From Colius striatus (taxonomy: Eukaryota > Chordata > Aves > Coliiformes > Coliidae): a stretch of DNA of 64,000 nucleotides. Below are positions 1-12,554 of the stretch, one piece after another. The translations under genes were made by a program, and so were the position numbers. Each line of letters begins with the position of its first letter. Position 1 is the stretch's first letter. The notes beneath the pieces are model-generated. The model saw nothing but the letters and a program-made list of their open reading frames with translations. It was not told the DNA's origin and made no database searches. The stretch lies in contig NC_084763.1 of assembly GCF_028858725.1 (NCBI RefSeq), positions 50,786,152 to 50,850,151 of the forward strand, in the 5' to 3' direction.

Positions 1-69
1 TGATGAGTGTTCTTAATGTTAAACATTGTAGGATAAATTCCCATATATAGTATGCCCACACATTTTCTG

Positions 70-788
70 TGAGCATCCAGTACAAGCTGCGGGTTGAACT
101 GCTGAAGAGCAGCTTTGTAGCGAGATATTTGGGAGTCCTGATTGATAATAAGCTAAACATGAGCCAGCAATGTGCCCTCGTGGCCAAGAAGGCCAATGGC
201 ATCCTGGGATGCATCAAGAAGAATGTGACCAGCAGGTCAAGGGAGGTTCTTCTCCCTCTTTACTCTGCCCTGGTGAGGCCTCATCTGGAGTTCTGTGTCC
301 GTTTCTGGGCTCCTCAGCTCAAGAGGGACAGGGAACTGCTGGAGAGAGGCCAGTGCAGGGCCACCAAGATGATCAGGGGACTGGAACATCTTTCATAGGA
401 GGAAAAGCTGCGGGAACTGGGGCTGTTTAGTCTGGAGGAGACTGAGGAGGGATCTTATTAACATTTATAAATATCTAAAGGGTGGGTGTCAGGAGGTTGG
501 GACATCCCTTTTTTCTATAGTAGCTAGCAACAGGACAAGGGGTAATGGGATGAAGCTGGAACACAAAAAGTTCCACTTAAACATAAGAAAAAACTATTTC
601 ACTGTGAGGGAGCCCTGGCACAGGCTGCCCAGAGGGGTTGTGGAGTCTCCTTCCTTGGAGGTCTTCAAGACCTGCCTGGACATGTTCCTGTGTGACCTGA
701 TCTAGGTGAACCTGCTTCTGCAGGGGGGTTGGACTAGATGATCTCTAAAGGTCCCTTCCAACCCCTACCATTCTATGATTCTATGATC
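70..788 (+). mobile_element. CR1 LINE, 5'-truncated 3' end (copy A)
   Basis: This is the 3' end of a chicken-repeat-1 type non-LTR retrotransposon. The first ~330 bases encode the C-terminal part of the CR1 reverse transcriptase, recognisable by the [30 protein letters not shown] and [13 protein letters not shown] stretches. A 3' UTR follows, containing the family hallmark 'ttggactagatgatct' and ending in ATTCTATG tandem repeats at 771-786. The reading frame is broken by a TAG just after LEHLS, and a 6-bp segment present in the copy at 14731 is missing. It is a dead insertion in intergenic DNA downstream of GAD2. Confidence 0.95.
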
Positions 789-3700
789 AGTTACAAGTAT
801 AGAGTATCTATTCTCATTAAATAATTATGATTAATAAGGGTCCATCATAATCCACTGATGGCCACATGATTGCTCAAGTGTTGAGTTTTGGAAGAAAACT
901 TTTCTTTCTGGCTCTTTATCCAAATGAGGAGGAGGGTAAAATAGGGGCTGAATCTGAAAAGAAACATTTCTCATACACTATTTCTCAATAGTTCAGTTTA
1001 CAAAGCAGATTAAGCAACCTGAAATATATACATAGAAATTGTATGTCTGAGAAAGTAATATCCCATACTAGAGTCAGAGTAACACAATACTTCCCATTTA
1101 CAACTACGTATGTGGCCAAATCCTTAGCATTTTCTTACCGTTCTGCAAACTAACTCATGACCACTCCAGAAATACCCTTGTCTTCACTGGGTTTACAGAA
1201 GACTATAATGAATTTTTAAAAAAACATTTAAAAACTGAAACATATGGGGTTTTTTTTGCAGAGTTTTAGAACTGGGAGGTTGTTAAAGCTACAGTTGAGG
1301 ATCTTTTTTCATTGCATCTCTGTGTACTGAGGCCTCTTGCTTACCAGACATGATGACTAAATGCATCTGTGTTTATTTCTTTGTTTAAACTACAACTCTC
1401 ACAGTAGCAACTAGACTAACAATGCTTACAATTTTCATTAGATAAAAGTTCCTTGTTCCCTCTTATTTCACTGGCAGAAAATGTAGTGATTTCTTTGTAG
1501 CCTTAGCAGCTCATAAAGAGAAAGAAATCTATAGCATACTTCAAGTGTTTTCCAAGTTATTTTAATAAAAATACAGAAAAAGCAGCAGATTAGTCACTAG
1601 CTGCGAAATGCAGCTGACAGTGGAGTTTCTGCAAATACTAGCAACCATACCTCTTGAATAATAGGGCATACATGAATAATACACTTTGTATACAGAAAGG
1701 CACAAGCTAACACAGCATAGGCTAATGTGTACTTCAAGGTTTTCATCATCCTAGTTAATCTTGTCTTGATCTCTGTTCTTCTGCTTAAAACATTCCCAGG
1801 CACATTCCACTTAAAGCTCTTCTAATAGAAAACATGAGTATAGGATAGTGAATGAAAGACAACTGGCTCTGGTAGAGTTATTTTACTTTAATTTTTCAAT
1901 TGAATTCCATGTATACTTTAGAGTGTTTATATCCTAGACTCTGAGCAGCACTGATACCTTTTCATTATACATTTTCAAAACACTTCTGTTATTGTTGCAT
2001 TATGGAATTTTGCAGAAATTAACAGACAATGTAATCTCTGTCATGAGGGTCTATAGAATGCTTCCAAAAACACACGCAGGACTTTGTGCTCTCTTTGGAG
2101 TGTTTCAGTTTCTTTATTTATATAGCAATGCAAGGCTTATGTGTACTGTATCCACTAAGTACTTTCCAAATACTTTTTTAAACATTACAGACTCATCATT
2201 CTGTAATTATTTTAAAGCTGTTGCCTTCTCATATTCAGATGAAACACAAACTGCTTGCTTAATTTTTGGCAAGGGATCGGTTTGTCATGACACAGTCCAC
2301 CCTGAATACAAGACAATGACTTGCTGTGGTGTCCAGGAGCTGGACAACTGGTAAAATTTAAATTCTTCTTTCTCATTGACTTTCTTGGGGAGTAAATCAG
2401 TATCTGTCTTTTTGGAGTCACTGACAGCCCTCTCTTACCCTTTAGCCCTGGAGGATGAACCACCAATCTGCCTACCTCTGTGCTAGCCTGCACGTTTCTG
2501 TACATCACTCTAGAACTAGCAAGTTGTAAGCAGCTAATTTTACAGCCTCAGGACCTTTCTATCCTCTGTGCATGCCCAGAGGGGCTTTATAGTTTAGCTC
2601 TAAAAAAGGCAAATTGTGAATCTGTGGCAAGCTTGTCCCTTTGAGAAGTGCAGGACCTGGAGAAGGTACCACCTTACCTACTGTCAAAATGCAGCCCTTC
2701 TGTCACTGTGGCTTGTCATCTTGCAAAAAAGCACCATCAACCCAAGCAGCTCTGGTGGGAGCAAGGAGCAAAGGTGGCCAGTGGGCTCCTGAGACCTCTG
2801 GAGACAGCATCACTTTTGTCTTCAAGCTCAGCATTGTCAGGATTTCAACCACCAATTGAATGAGACAGGCTGCAGGAACTGGAGTTAACTCTGAAGCACC
2901 TCTAGTACTTACAGGTTTGGGTTTTTTTAAAAAATATCATCTTCTGAAGTGCACTCTCTTGATCTAGAGGAAAGCATTACCCCAACAGGCAGCCCTGTGG
3001 GGTGCTGGGATGTTCGGAGGTACTGCAGCTCAGTCTTGCTTTGTCGCACTTGGCACTTGCAGTGGAAGACTCGACTGAAGGTGATAAGACTGCAAGCGGA
3101 AACCATCTCATCCCACCACAGCATCCTCACATCTGTTTGCCTTGGCTTTTAAAAAACCTTTAAAGGTTTAATTTGTATTGGAGTAGAACTGAGAAATAAA
3201 AGAACCAGGAAGCTCTCTGTTCTTTGTTAGTACCCACAAAAATAGCCTTCCTCCTACACTCAACCGTTTCTTCTTAGTGGCAAATTAATGCCTGAAATGG
3301 GAAAGCTTGACTTCATGCCCAGCTATAATCTCTCTGACTCACTCTTCCTCAAACCAGTGCTGGTACCTCTGCTTTGAGCTTTCCTTTTCTAAGCTTCATT
3401 GTGTGAAATATCCTGTACAGAAAAGTAAATGTTTCTAGGCAGAAAGTTAACTACAAAGTACAGCTAAGAATTCTTTTATTCAAAGCTTAGCAGGTTTAAT
3501 TCCACATTGCTTTTCATCTCTGATGTGTGCATCATTGATAGAAATATTATCTTTGTAGATGTATGCCAGTAAAAATTGGATGAAGATAGACTATGATATA
3601 GGTATAAACATGAGAGGAAAAAGAAAGAAAAGAAAATGAGGTACTGAGGAGAGACAAATTCATGCATTAGAAGTACCTAGGAAAAAAAGCCAAGAGAAAT

Positions 3701-3890
3701 AGCTTAATGAATTTATAAATGTTGGTTAGAAAATGCTTAGATGAAAATAAGTGACTAGAAAAAATAAGTGATCAATGTAATTGTATATAAAACACTGTTT
3801 AATTGTATCATCAACTCTCTCCAGCTAGCAAGTAATGAAGGGGAAACTACATCCCAATTGCTACCAATGTATTATTAGTCTGTTTACAAA
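789..3890. other. Intergenic stretch, no gene recognised
   Basis: This AT-rich DNA has only short ORFs, which resemble no protein family I know. A 16-bp palindrome at 3154-3169 is of the size expected by chance in a window this long. I recognised no transposable element. Confidence 0.6.
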
Positions 3891-4201
3891 TGTAATAATT
3901 GTCTTTGTTTTGTCTGGAATAGAGTTGATTTTCTTCCTGGTACATAGATATGGTTTGGATTTGTTCTGAAAAACAGCATTGGTAACCCAGGAATGATTTG
4001 GGTATTGCTGAGCAGCACTTGCACAGTGTTAGGGCCTTTTCTGCTTCTCATTCTGCCCTGCAAGTGAGTGGCTTGGGACACAAGAAGGTGGGAGGGAGCA
4101 TGACTCAAACTAGACAAAAGGCTATTCCATACCACTGGGGGGGAAGGAGTCAGTGACCTGTTGTGTGGTGCTTAGTTGCTAGTTGGGGTTAAACCATGAC
4201 A
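3891..4201 (+). mobile_element. ERVL-type solo LTR with a large internal deletion
   Basis: The left end begins TGTAATAATT and runs into a segment ('gaatagagttgattttctt') typical of a common avian ERVL LTR. The right end finishes with 'ggttaaaccatgaca', the usual 3' terminus of the same family. Immediate flanks are acaaa (3886-3890) and acaat (4202-4206), a probable 5-bp target-site duplication with one mismatch. The element is about 310 bp. From memory of the family, the LTR should be roughly twice that: the central part with TATA box and polyadenylation signal is missing, and the break is near 4130-4140. No internal viral genes are present. Family assignment is from recognition, not a database search. 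Confidence 0.72.
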
Positions 4202-7200
4202 ACAATTTAATTGCACAGCCCTGGGTCATCTTGTGTCCTTTTAAAAACCATGACATCCAAGGTGAGAACAACAACAAAAAAATCATTTCAGGTTTTTAAG
4301 TTAGTCACTAGGGAAAAAATTATAAGGTCCTAAATACAACTGAGGTACAGAGAAATTACAGGAAAGACTAACAAAGAAATCAATTTTCTTAATGATGGCA
4401 GTCACTTTGACATTTAATGGCCTCTCCTCAAGGGAACCAGTGTAGGTAAATCCTTCAACTCCTCTTAGTCAGTCAAGCTCTGCATTTTTGATATCTGATG
4501 TCTGCAGCAGCTTTCTGTCCATTCCCCTTGTCAAACTCAGGTTTCTATTAAGCAGTCTAACCCATCACTCACTGGAGGTCTAATTCTCACTAGAACAGCT
4601 GTGTGATGTAGAAAACAACTACCTGCTCTGCAAACATTGTCCTTTCCATGGAGAAAACCAATTAAGTTCAGAACACCACAAGGATATCAGAGAAATCCTG
4701 CCACCTGTACAGTACATAAGTGTTTTACTGCTGACTACTGCAAGGCTGGGATTTCACCTAGCAGCTGGACTGCAGAATCCCTTCCCACAGCCAGGCTGAC
4801 ACAACTTGCAATATTGTCCTTTCTCTCATAAAAGACAGGCTTTAGCTTGGTACCTCTTTTTCCACCTTCTAAATGGAAACTCTTGTAGTCAATAAAAACG
4901 GCTTATTTTCCATGTCACAGACCAGCATTTAATGCATGGGTTTAAAATATCCAGCCTAGGGTAAGGGCTGCCTTTTCATTCTTTTTGTACAAATGTGACT
5001 TTCCCTTGGCTGTAGGAAAGACAAAGATTTGTGTTTTATAAAACACATTTCTGTGTGTGTAACTCTTCCCTGCCCCTCTAACTTGCCTCCTAGTCTGAAG
5101 CAAAAGAGTCTTTTAAAGATGGACTTGTCACATCAAAGTGGTCAAACCACACTGCTGTTTGGTACTTAGCTGTTTTACCCTGAAAACACTGAAGACCTTT
5201 GGAAACCATTATATATACACCTGGGATAGAGCATCTAGCTCCAGACTAATGACCCCATGCTCTCTCATGCTGCTCAGAAGCATTGCACCAGTACCTTTGC
5301 TGCTTCAGAGCACTGTGAGAGAAGGAAGACATCCCCACAAAAGGTAACTACTGAACTCCTGATAGTATCTCAGCCAGCTGAAGAGACTGTTGCAAGCCTA
5401 TGCATGATATGAAAATCAAGCTAGCTCGAAAATGAGGGTACTTCCCAGAGTTAAAGGGCAAGTATGTGACACCTTTCATTTATCTTTGTGGGAATTGTTG
5501 TTATTTCACTCAGTGCACAGTTTAAAACCAATTTATGATCTGAAGTTGTGAGGAAAGGACATTTTTCTTCCTTGGTAAATAGATGTTCTCAGCATAACGT
5601 GATATATTTTACATGATATGAGCTTTTTCCTCTTCTACTCCTTTGGCCAAATTCTTGAAAACACTCTCAGTGGAAGATATCTACAAAAAATCTGACATGT
5701 TCTCCCATCTGCCCTTTTCCTCATTCAGTAGAAAAAAAAAAAAAGTAAGATAAAAACAGGTTAACAAGTGACAATACCCATGGGAGTGTCTGCTGCCCTC
5801 TGAGCTGCTCTGTCTCCTCCCAGCAGTTGTGTCTGTTCTGTGCATGAGTGAGAATGAAATTTATGACTTGATGAAACTGTAATGAGTGAAATTATATACA
5901 TGATAACTTTACTTTGGTGGAAGTTTTTATTGAAGGCTCACATTTCCATACTGAGGGCTTGTATGAGGAAAAGCCACATCCATTGCAGAGTATCCTGGAC
6001 TCATCTCTCATCACCAGCTGTTGGCTGGTTTAAACTCCTTCTCCCCACATCTTTGTCTTACCTTCACCAACCTGTCACAGACAAAATGGTACAGAATGAG
6101 AGTTGACTCAGTTTGCTGTAATCAATGCACAAATGTGGTGTCATCAGGAGGCAGTGGAAGGCCACCTCAATCTCCAGCTACCTTGCTGCTGACTGACACA
6201 CTCTTTTCCAAGGGCCTGGTGAGTATATGAAGGGAACACTCCTCCATAAATGAAAGTAAGGTCTGGGGAAAGAAAAGGGGCAGGTAGGCTACAAATGTAA
6301 CTTGGATCAAACCCATTTTGATTGATTACTTAGTTACACTGGACAGAAGTGTTGTTACAATCTGAACATATTTGAGATATATAATTTCTGCATTTGAAGC
6401 TGAAGATGTGACATTCATTTTGAAATAACAATTACTGTTGAAAACCTCACCCATGTTAAAAAAAAATCATGTTTAAGAGGCCAAATAATCCCCAAAGAAA
6501 GTACAACATTAGTTTTTCCATCATTTGGTTTACCAGAAATGAATTGTGGATAGTTTTTCTTTCCACAATAAAAAATAATTTCATGTCAATTTGAATAGGT
6601 TTAAAAATACCATTTTCTTACCATTGAACTGAAAAGTTCTTTATTCCTTTTGCAAATCTCTCCATTCCTATTTCTTAATTTTTCCCTCTTCATTTTTTAG
6701 GTAAATGTTCTTTCCCAGGGTGATTGTCAGAGTATAGTAGTTGTCACCCAGTTTCCAGTACCTATTTTAATTCCCTCATGCTTACAAACTGAATATTTAC
6801 CTCCAAAAATATGTGCAGGTCAGGATCAATTTTTTTTTAAATCTTGTAGACTTTTGTAATGGTTTGGCAACATCTTATCTATCTATAAAGCAGATGAACC
6901 CCTACTACTGGCCACAGCTTGCCATGGGGCATGAGGACCTGGCAGGGTGATGTGAGGATGGGTAATCAGCTGCTTCCTCCCTCTCCAGATGACCCTAAAG
7001 ACACCTCCCTGTTCAAGCAACCCCTTGGCTGGGATGTGGAGAGCAAGTGTGTGAGTGCTGCTCTGGGGAAGACTCCCTGAGAAATGGCCATATCTGAAGA
7101 GCTTCTTTGCAGCAACTGTGACAATTCAGATTTCCATTTGCTGTTTGCCTGTTGGGCCTTGCCTAGCCCCTGGGCTCAACTGATTCCTTAGGTGTCAGAA

Positions 7201-8343
7201 ATGTTGTTGAAATAGATGGACATTAGTTCAGGCAGCCAAGACATCCTGTAAATTATGTGCTGGTCCAAGTCCATTTGCAGTTAGTTGGAAATTTGCCATG
7301 GGCTCAGACAGTTGCTGGATCAAACTCAGCTTGTGTGGGTATAGAAAAGAGGGATTTACAGCTGTCTTCTCCCAACACATATCTGACAGTAACTAAGGCT
7401 ACAGGGATATTTTATCACCTGTTTACCACTGCACTGGGTTAATTTTCAAGACGTCAGGGTGAGAGAGCACCCAAGATCACCCAGCTGGAAAGATGAATTA
7501 AAGAGGAGTCACCACCACACAGACCCAGTTTCTGTATTTCATCTGGGGCTAGAGCAGGAGTGTTCTGTGATGTGCAACATCAGCACCTGTACCTCTCCTT
7601 CAGCCCCAAGAGAAATCCCACCCCCTGCTCAGCCACCTTTCTTCTACACCCACCTCTCGCTTCTCCCTCCCTGTGCCCTGAGGCTCAGATTGATGTAGGA
7701 GGGCTGTCAGATCCATGCTTTGTTTTATTTACTTAAAATCTTGTAATATCTCTATAAACAAATGATAAATGTGCCAGTGCATAGCGTGGTGAGAATACAT
7801 AAGCAAAACAAGTTGACACATTTGAAATGAGTACAGAAGACTGAGTTTGTTTCCCTAGTCCTGGTTTTAAGGGATCCTGACTAGTCCTCCAGCAGAGCTG
7901 ATAGAGCAAATCTGAACTCACCTTCTTCTCTCTCTTCCTTCTTTTACTTCATTAAAAGTCAGTCCCAAGTGTTATTTGGATTTCTTGTTCTGACTCTCTC
8001 ACAGTAGTTAGACTTGAGAATCTCTCTTAGGAATATTCTGCTGTGTTTTGCATCTGTTAATGTTTTAGAAGACAACTAACTGTTTGCTCAACAAACAGTT
8101 GAGTAGCAGCATTCTGAGGAGTTGGCAGTTCAAAAGATCACATTCATTCTGCCAAAGGAAGATAATCAGTACAACTCCTTACATTTATTATGACATTGAT
8201 TCCCTGAGATCTCTACAGCTCTCTGGATACATTAGATTTCCTAGGAATTAACTTTACATGGATTCACAGCAGTGACATGGTCTTGAAAAGTCTCATTGAA
8301 AGGAGTAAAAGTTAGTGACAGATTAACACAGGGCTACTATCTT
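4202..8343. other. Intergenic stretch, no gene recognised
   Basis: I found no exon, RNA gene or clear transposable element here. ORFs are short and unrelated to families I know. An A12-13 run lies near 5732, and a 9-bp stem with a 5-nt loop lies at 8078-8100. Confidence 0.55.
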
Positions 8344-8600
8344 GAATCACAGAACAATACAGCAGAAAGGACTTAAGTAGGGTTCCTGGTCCATCCCTCT
8401 GCCAAAAGCAGGATCAGCTGATGCTCATTAAAATCTATTTGCCCTGTTCTGAAGACCTCCATCATCCCATGGTCTCCCAAGGTAAGATGTTTTGAGGCTT
8501 TATTATCTTTACAACTAGAAAGTTATTTCTAATACTGAAAGAGTTTTGACCTCAGACATCATGGTGTTGTTTTAGAAGTTCCCAATATCATAACACTGAA
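8344..8600 (-). mobile_element. Diverged CR1 3' end
   Basis: The plus strand reads 'gaatcacagaacaatacag', then 'tggtccatccctctgcc' and later 'aagttatttctaatactg'. This is the degenerate order of a CR1 3' UTR read backwards: terminal repeat, then the 'associated with/ccctgccaaagcagg' block, then the central UTR. Substitutions are many, so this copy is much older than those at 70 and 14731. Boundaries are approximate. Confidence 0.5.
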
Positions 8601-9607
8601 TGAGAGGGGAGACCTCCTCCTCTGTGAGGCTTTCTTTATCTTCATCCTATTTTGTCTGCTGTTTGCTGCTCTTCCTGTGGCAATCCTTCGTGGAAATCAA
8701 CTTCGAGTTAGCTCATGTTCAACAGCTATGCATGAATACAGCAAAGGATGATGAACAACAACAGCCAGCATCTCATGCATGGTCCTGGGTGTTGAAAACA
8801 GGGACAGGTGTCCAGAATTGAGGATCCACCCTTAGTTGTCTAAATTTCTACTTACAGAACTACTATGGAAGCTAAAGATCAGGAGGTAGGGTTCCATCAG
8901 TTGAAACAATAACAGGACCTTTTGCCTCCTCACTGGGACTTAATATATAAGGCAGCTAAGACCATGGTTATTTCCATTTGATTATTTTATAGCACTGAGA
9001 CAAATCTTGGAGCAAGTGGCTGTAAACTTTCACCATCCTACAGAAGGGGCAAAAGACAGAAAAGAAACAAATACTGGAGTCTTTGCTGGGTGGAGAAGTA
9101 GAGTGCTGCAATCACTGCAGGACCCCAGGAGTAAATAAAGGTCTTGTGAGTTTTCTCAGGGATGAGAAGTGTTTGAGTAGCATTAATTCCCTCTTCCAAG
9201 AACAGAAGGAGTAGGGAATGTCTTGGTTGTTGGACTAATGAGCAGAAAAACACAGAGAAGAGAGCTATTTATGCCATTGCTCCAAAATATTGTCCCTTCT
9301 GTTCTACTCTAAATACTCACGTGCCTAGAAAAGAAGCACAGCTGCTTGCCAGCTACCCCTTTGAGCAACAGCACTGCAGTCTCATAAGGGATGTGCTATC
9401 CATGAGAGCCCTGCAGAGAGGCCATTGCCACCAGTGAGGACAAGTGGTGACCCATTTCTGAGGATCTTTTTCCTGTCATCCCCAAAACACCTATCTTACT
9501 GTAGTGCATTATTAGATACACTTGAACAAAGATTTCCTGGCATATCCTAACCCCTCCTATGAGGTATTTATCTGGAGCAGGAAAGTACTCAGATTCCTTT
9601 AAGACAT
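8601..9607. other. Intergenic stretch, no gene recognised
   Basis: I recognised no gene or repeat between the old CR1 remnant and the solo LTR. The short ORFs here look like chance frames. Confidence 0.5.
9603..9607. repeat. Target-site duplication, left copy (gacat)
   Basis: This pentamer directly precedes the TG terminus of the solo LTR and is identical to the pentamer directly after its CA terminus. Confidence 0.85.
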
Positions 9608-10397
9608 TGTGGTAGTTTAGCCCTGGCTGGGTGCCAGGTGCCCACCAAGTCATAATATGACTCCCCCTCCTAAACTGGACAACAGAATGAAAAATGTAAT
9701 GAGATGTTTGTGAGTCAAGATAAGGACAGGGAGATCACTCAGCAATTAGCATCATGGGCAAAACAGACTCAACTTTGGGAGAAGAGGGTTTGATTTATTA
9801 ATGAACCATCAGAACAGGGAGATGAGAAATAAATCCAAATCTTAAAACATCTCCCCCCACCCCTCCCTCTTCCCAGGACTCCCTTTCCTTCCCGTACAGT
9901 GGCATGGGGGATGGGGGTTGTGGTCAGTTCATTACAGATGGACTTTACTGCTGCTTCTTCTCAGGGGGAGGCCTCATCACACTTCCCACTGCTATAGTGT
10001 GGGGGTCCTTCTCATGGGAGACAGTCCTTCATGAACTTCTCCAGCCTGGGTCCTTCCCATGGGCTACAGTTCTTCATGAAGTGCTCCAGCATGGGGCTTC
10101 CCACAGAGGCAGCTCCACATACCCTGCCCCAACGTGGGTCACCCACAGGGAGAACAGTCCTTCAGGTACTGGCTGCTCCAGCCTGAGTCCCTCACAGGAT
10201 CACAAGTCCTGACAGCAAATCTGCATTACCTCAGTCACTAACTGGCCAAGCCTGGATCAGCTTTGGGTCCATCTCAGAACTGATTTGCATTAGTCCTATC
10301 AGCTACAGGGGAAGCATCTGGCAGATCTTTATTTAAAGAAGCCACCCCTGTAGCTCCCCCTGCTACCAAAAAACCTGGCCCAGGCAAAATCACTACA
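9608..10397. mobile_element. ERVL-type solo LTR with intact 5-bp target-site duplication
   Basis: The element starts TGTGGTAGTTTAGCCC and ends CACTACA, giving the TG...CA termini of a retroviral LTR with short inverted ends (TGTGGTAGT/ACTACA). It is flanked on both sides by the identical pentamer gacat (9603-9607 and 10398-10402). A 5-bp duplication is expected of ERVL-class integrases. At 790 bp it is close to full LTR length, with no gag or pol. It therefore probably arose by LTR-LTR recombination. Inside, around 10010-10170, several imperfect units built on 'ctccagc.tgggtcc' follow one another. The family is recognised from avian genomes by eye. Sense strand is not decided. Confidence 0.88.
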
Positions 10398-10402
10398 GAC
10401 AT
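10398..10402. repeat. Target-site duplication, right copy (gacat)
   Basis: This pentamer directly follows the CA terminus of the solo LTR and matches the left copy exactly. Confidence 0.85.
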
Positions 10403-10589
10403 TGGTCTTGCTGCTATGTCTGTCTTCTGTGGACTGACCCAAAAGACATCCCAGGTTGGCTGGATGGGCTGATTTGTATCCACCCTGCTGAAGGCCAGCA
10501 CATTGCTCACATCCACAGTGCATCACCAGGTCTCTTCTTTGGGATACCATGTGGTAGTCCTGAGGTATAATTACTACTTTTTCAGCACT

Positions 10590-10727
10590 TCCTGAAAGAT
10601 ATGCAGATATGGCACTTAGGGACATGATTTTGTAGTGAACTTGGAAGTGTTATGTTTATGGTTGGACTCATTAATCTTAAATGTCTTTTCCAACCCAAAT
10701 GATTGTGTGCATTCTGATAGGATCCTG
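10590..10727 (+). mobile_element. CR1 3' tail of a second subfamily
   Basis: The segment contains 'gcacttagggacatgatttt', then 'ggttggactcattaatct' and 'tcttttccaaccc', and a decayed terminal repeat ('gattgtgtgcattctgatag'). This version of the CR1 3' UTR ('ggttggactcgatgatct'-like) differs from that in the copies at 70 and 14731. It is a different, older subfamily. The 5' edge is uncertain. Confidence 0.7.
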
Positions 10728-12550
10728 TTGCAGCCTGCAGAATGATGCCTTTATGTATGACACGAGGGTATTATTTGTGTACTTGAGAGAGAGCAGGAGT
10801 ATTTTTAAAATTGCAACATCCTTTATGACACAGGAGTCAAATTTGGTGCAGTCTGCATCTTCACTGTCTGCTTAGATCAGACTCTGTGGTGACCTATCTG
10901 TCAAGTGTGCCCAGTTTCCCACTTGATTCGGTCTAAAAGCAAGCCTGGGAGCAAGCAGGGCTGCCTACAATGTGAACAAAGAGCTAAACAGTGGGGGAAA
11001 TATGATCAATAGCTACAATTTTTTTGAGATTCCTGCAAGAAAATTGCTTTCAAGAACTGTGATACATCAGTAATTTCAGCTGCATTGCAACTGAGGCATT
11101 TACAATCAGATCCAATCACTGGAAAGCTTTTGGAATTCAATTATTTTTATCTCTTGTTTTCCTAATGATTGTAGCTGATCTAGCTGAAGAAAAGAAGTGA
11201 CTGTAAATTGTCACCTGTAGAAGACAAAGTCTATCACAGTGGTAAATAAAAGGTCAGCTGTTTCAGAAGCAATGGCAGAACAGTGAGATGATCTGTGCAC
11301 ACCTCATGGGTTGCCCATGTCATATCAACAATACATGCTTTGTTTGTAGATTTTCCTGCAGCACCAGCTCATAAAAACATGACACTATGAATTAAGAGAA
11401 ATGGCAAAGGGAGAAATGAATCAATGCAAATTGAACTGTATTATGCACAAACAAGGCACCATGGAAAGAGTGTGCATCAACTGACATATTGGAGCACTAC
11501 TGTTTATTTCATTTTAATGTGATTGTTTCCTTCATCTACTGACAGCTACTGAAATGTTGGTAAATGTAAGATGTAAATAGATCCCTTTTTGGTTAAGTAT
11601 AGAGAACAACTCTGCAGTAAGTGGTATCACAACTAATTTGTATTGAAGCTAAAAGGACAGAGTAAGTGTCATGGTTGATGTCAAACCATGATAGTGAGCT
11701 ATGGAGGCACTTGAGCTATTTCATAACCCTACCATTTACCATTTGCCTGTGGATACTAATCCCAAAGCTTGTAGACTGCAAACTGAAAATGATTATATTT
11801 GATATAAAGTTATTAAAGAGAATAACCCCCTAATAATCTTGCAGACTAAACATTTCTATTGAAGTGTCTATTCAGAACTGTCACTAATCTCATGGAGTAG
11901 CAGGAGCTTACATAAGGTGCTCTTCATTTTACTAATATCATCCTTGCCAACTCTCACTAGCATCACTATTAACACAGTTTAATTCTCAATCTCACAAATC
12001 AACAAGCTTGTCTGAGGTAGCAGCCTAAACTGTTGGTGCAAGAGCCATAGCTATAGAATTAGGAATGGGGAAGGCATGTGGAAAGAAATCTGTTGCAGGG
12101 AGTTCATAAATCATCTAGATGTGTTCAGCTTCCAGGTGAGACCTCAGTAGCTGCTACAGGAGGAAGGTGCACTATCCCACCTCCCCAAGGTTGGCCCATT
12201 CTCTGGGGATCCTCTTTGCAGGCACTGTGCAGAGGTGATGTCCTGGTTTCTTTGAGCTTTCTATAGCCAGGAGGATTTATTAAACATGCTTGTGGAATTC
12301 ATGCATCTTGGCACTGGTAAAAGGAAATGCAGCAGCTCTGAATATCCTTTGTCCCAAAGTTGAGTTTACTGAAAGATGAATCCAAACAGAAAATTACCTG
12401 AAAGTTTCATATTTCCATGATCTCTCCTGATCAGAAGGAAAGACCAGTGAAAAAGAAAAATTATGACATGAGACAAAGTCCTGAGACAAGCTCTGTGTCC
12501 AAGTCTCTCCCATGCTTTCAGGTCTTGAGCTAACAGTGTTATAGCTTGTA
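10728..12550. other. Intergenic stretch, no gene recognised
   Basis: I recognised no exon or transposable element. A short inverted repeat ('tcatggtt'/'aaccatga') lies near 11672-11694. Confidence 0.5.
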
Positions 12551-12554
12551 CTGC

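Noticed and set aside
3154-3169. 16-bp AT-rich palindrome (aaaccttt/aaaggttt)
   Set aside because: About one palindrome of this size is expected by chance in 64 kb.
8078-8100. 9-bp stem hairpin (aactgtttg/caaacagtt)
   Set aside because: Short stem in AT-rich DNA. Hairpins of this size are common by chance.
9904-10212. 102-codon ORF at 9.9-10.2 kb
   Set aside because: It falls entirely inside the solo LTR and runs through the LTR's internal repeat units. It is not a viral or host gene.
11670-11695. Short inverted repeat (tcatggtt...aaccatga) resembling ERVL LTR ends
   Set aside because: Only 8 bp per arm, with no LTR body between or around them. A chance match cannot be excluded.
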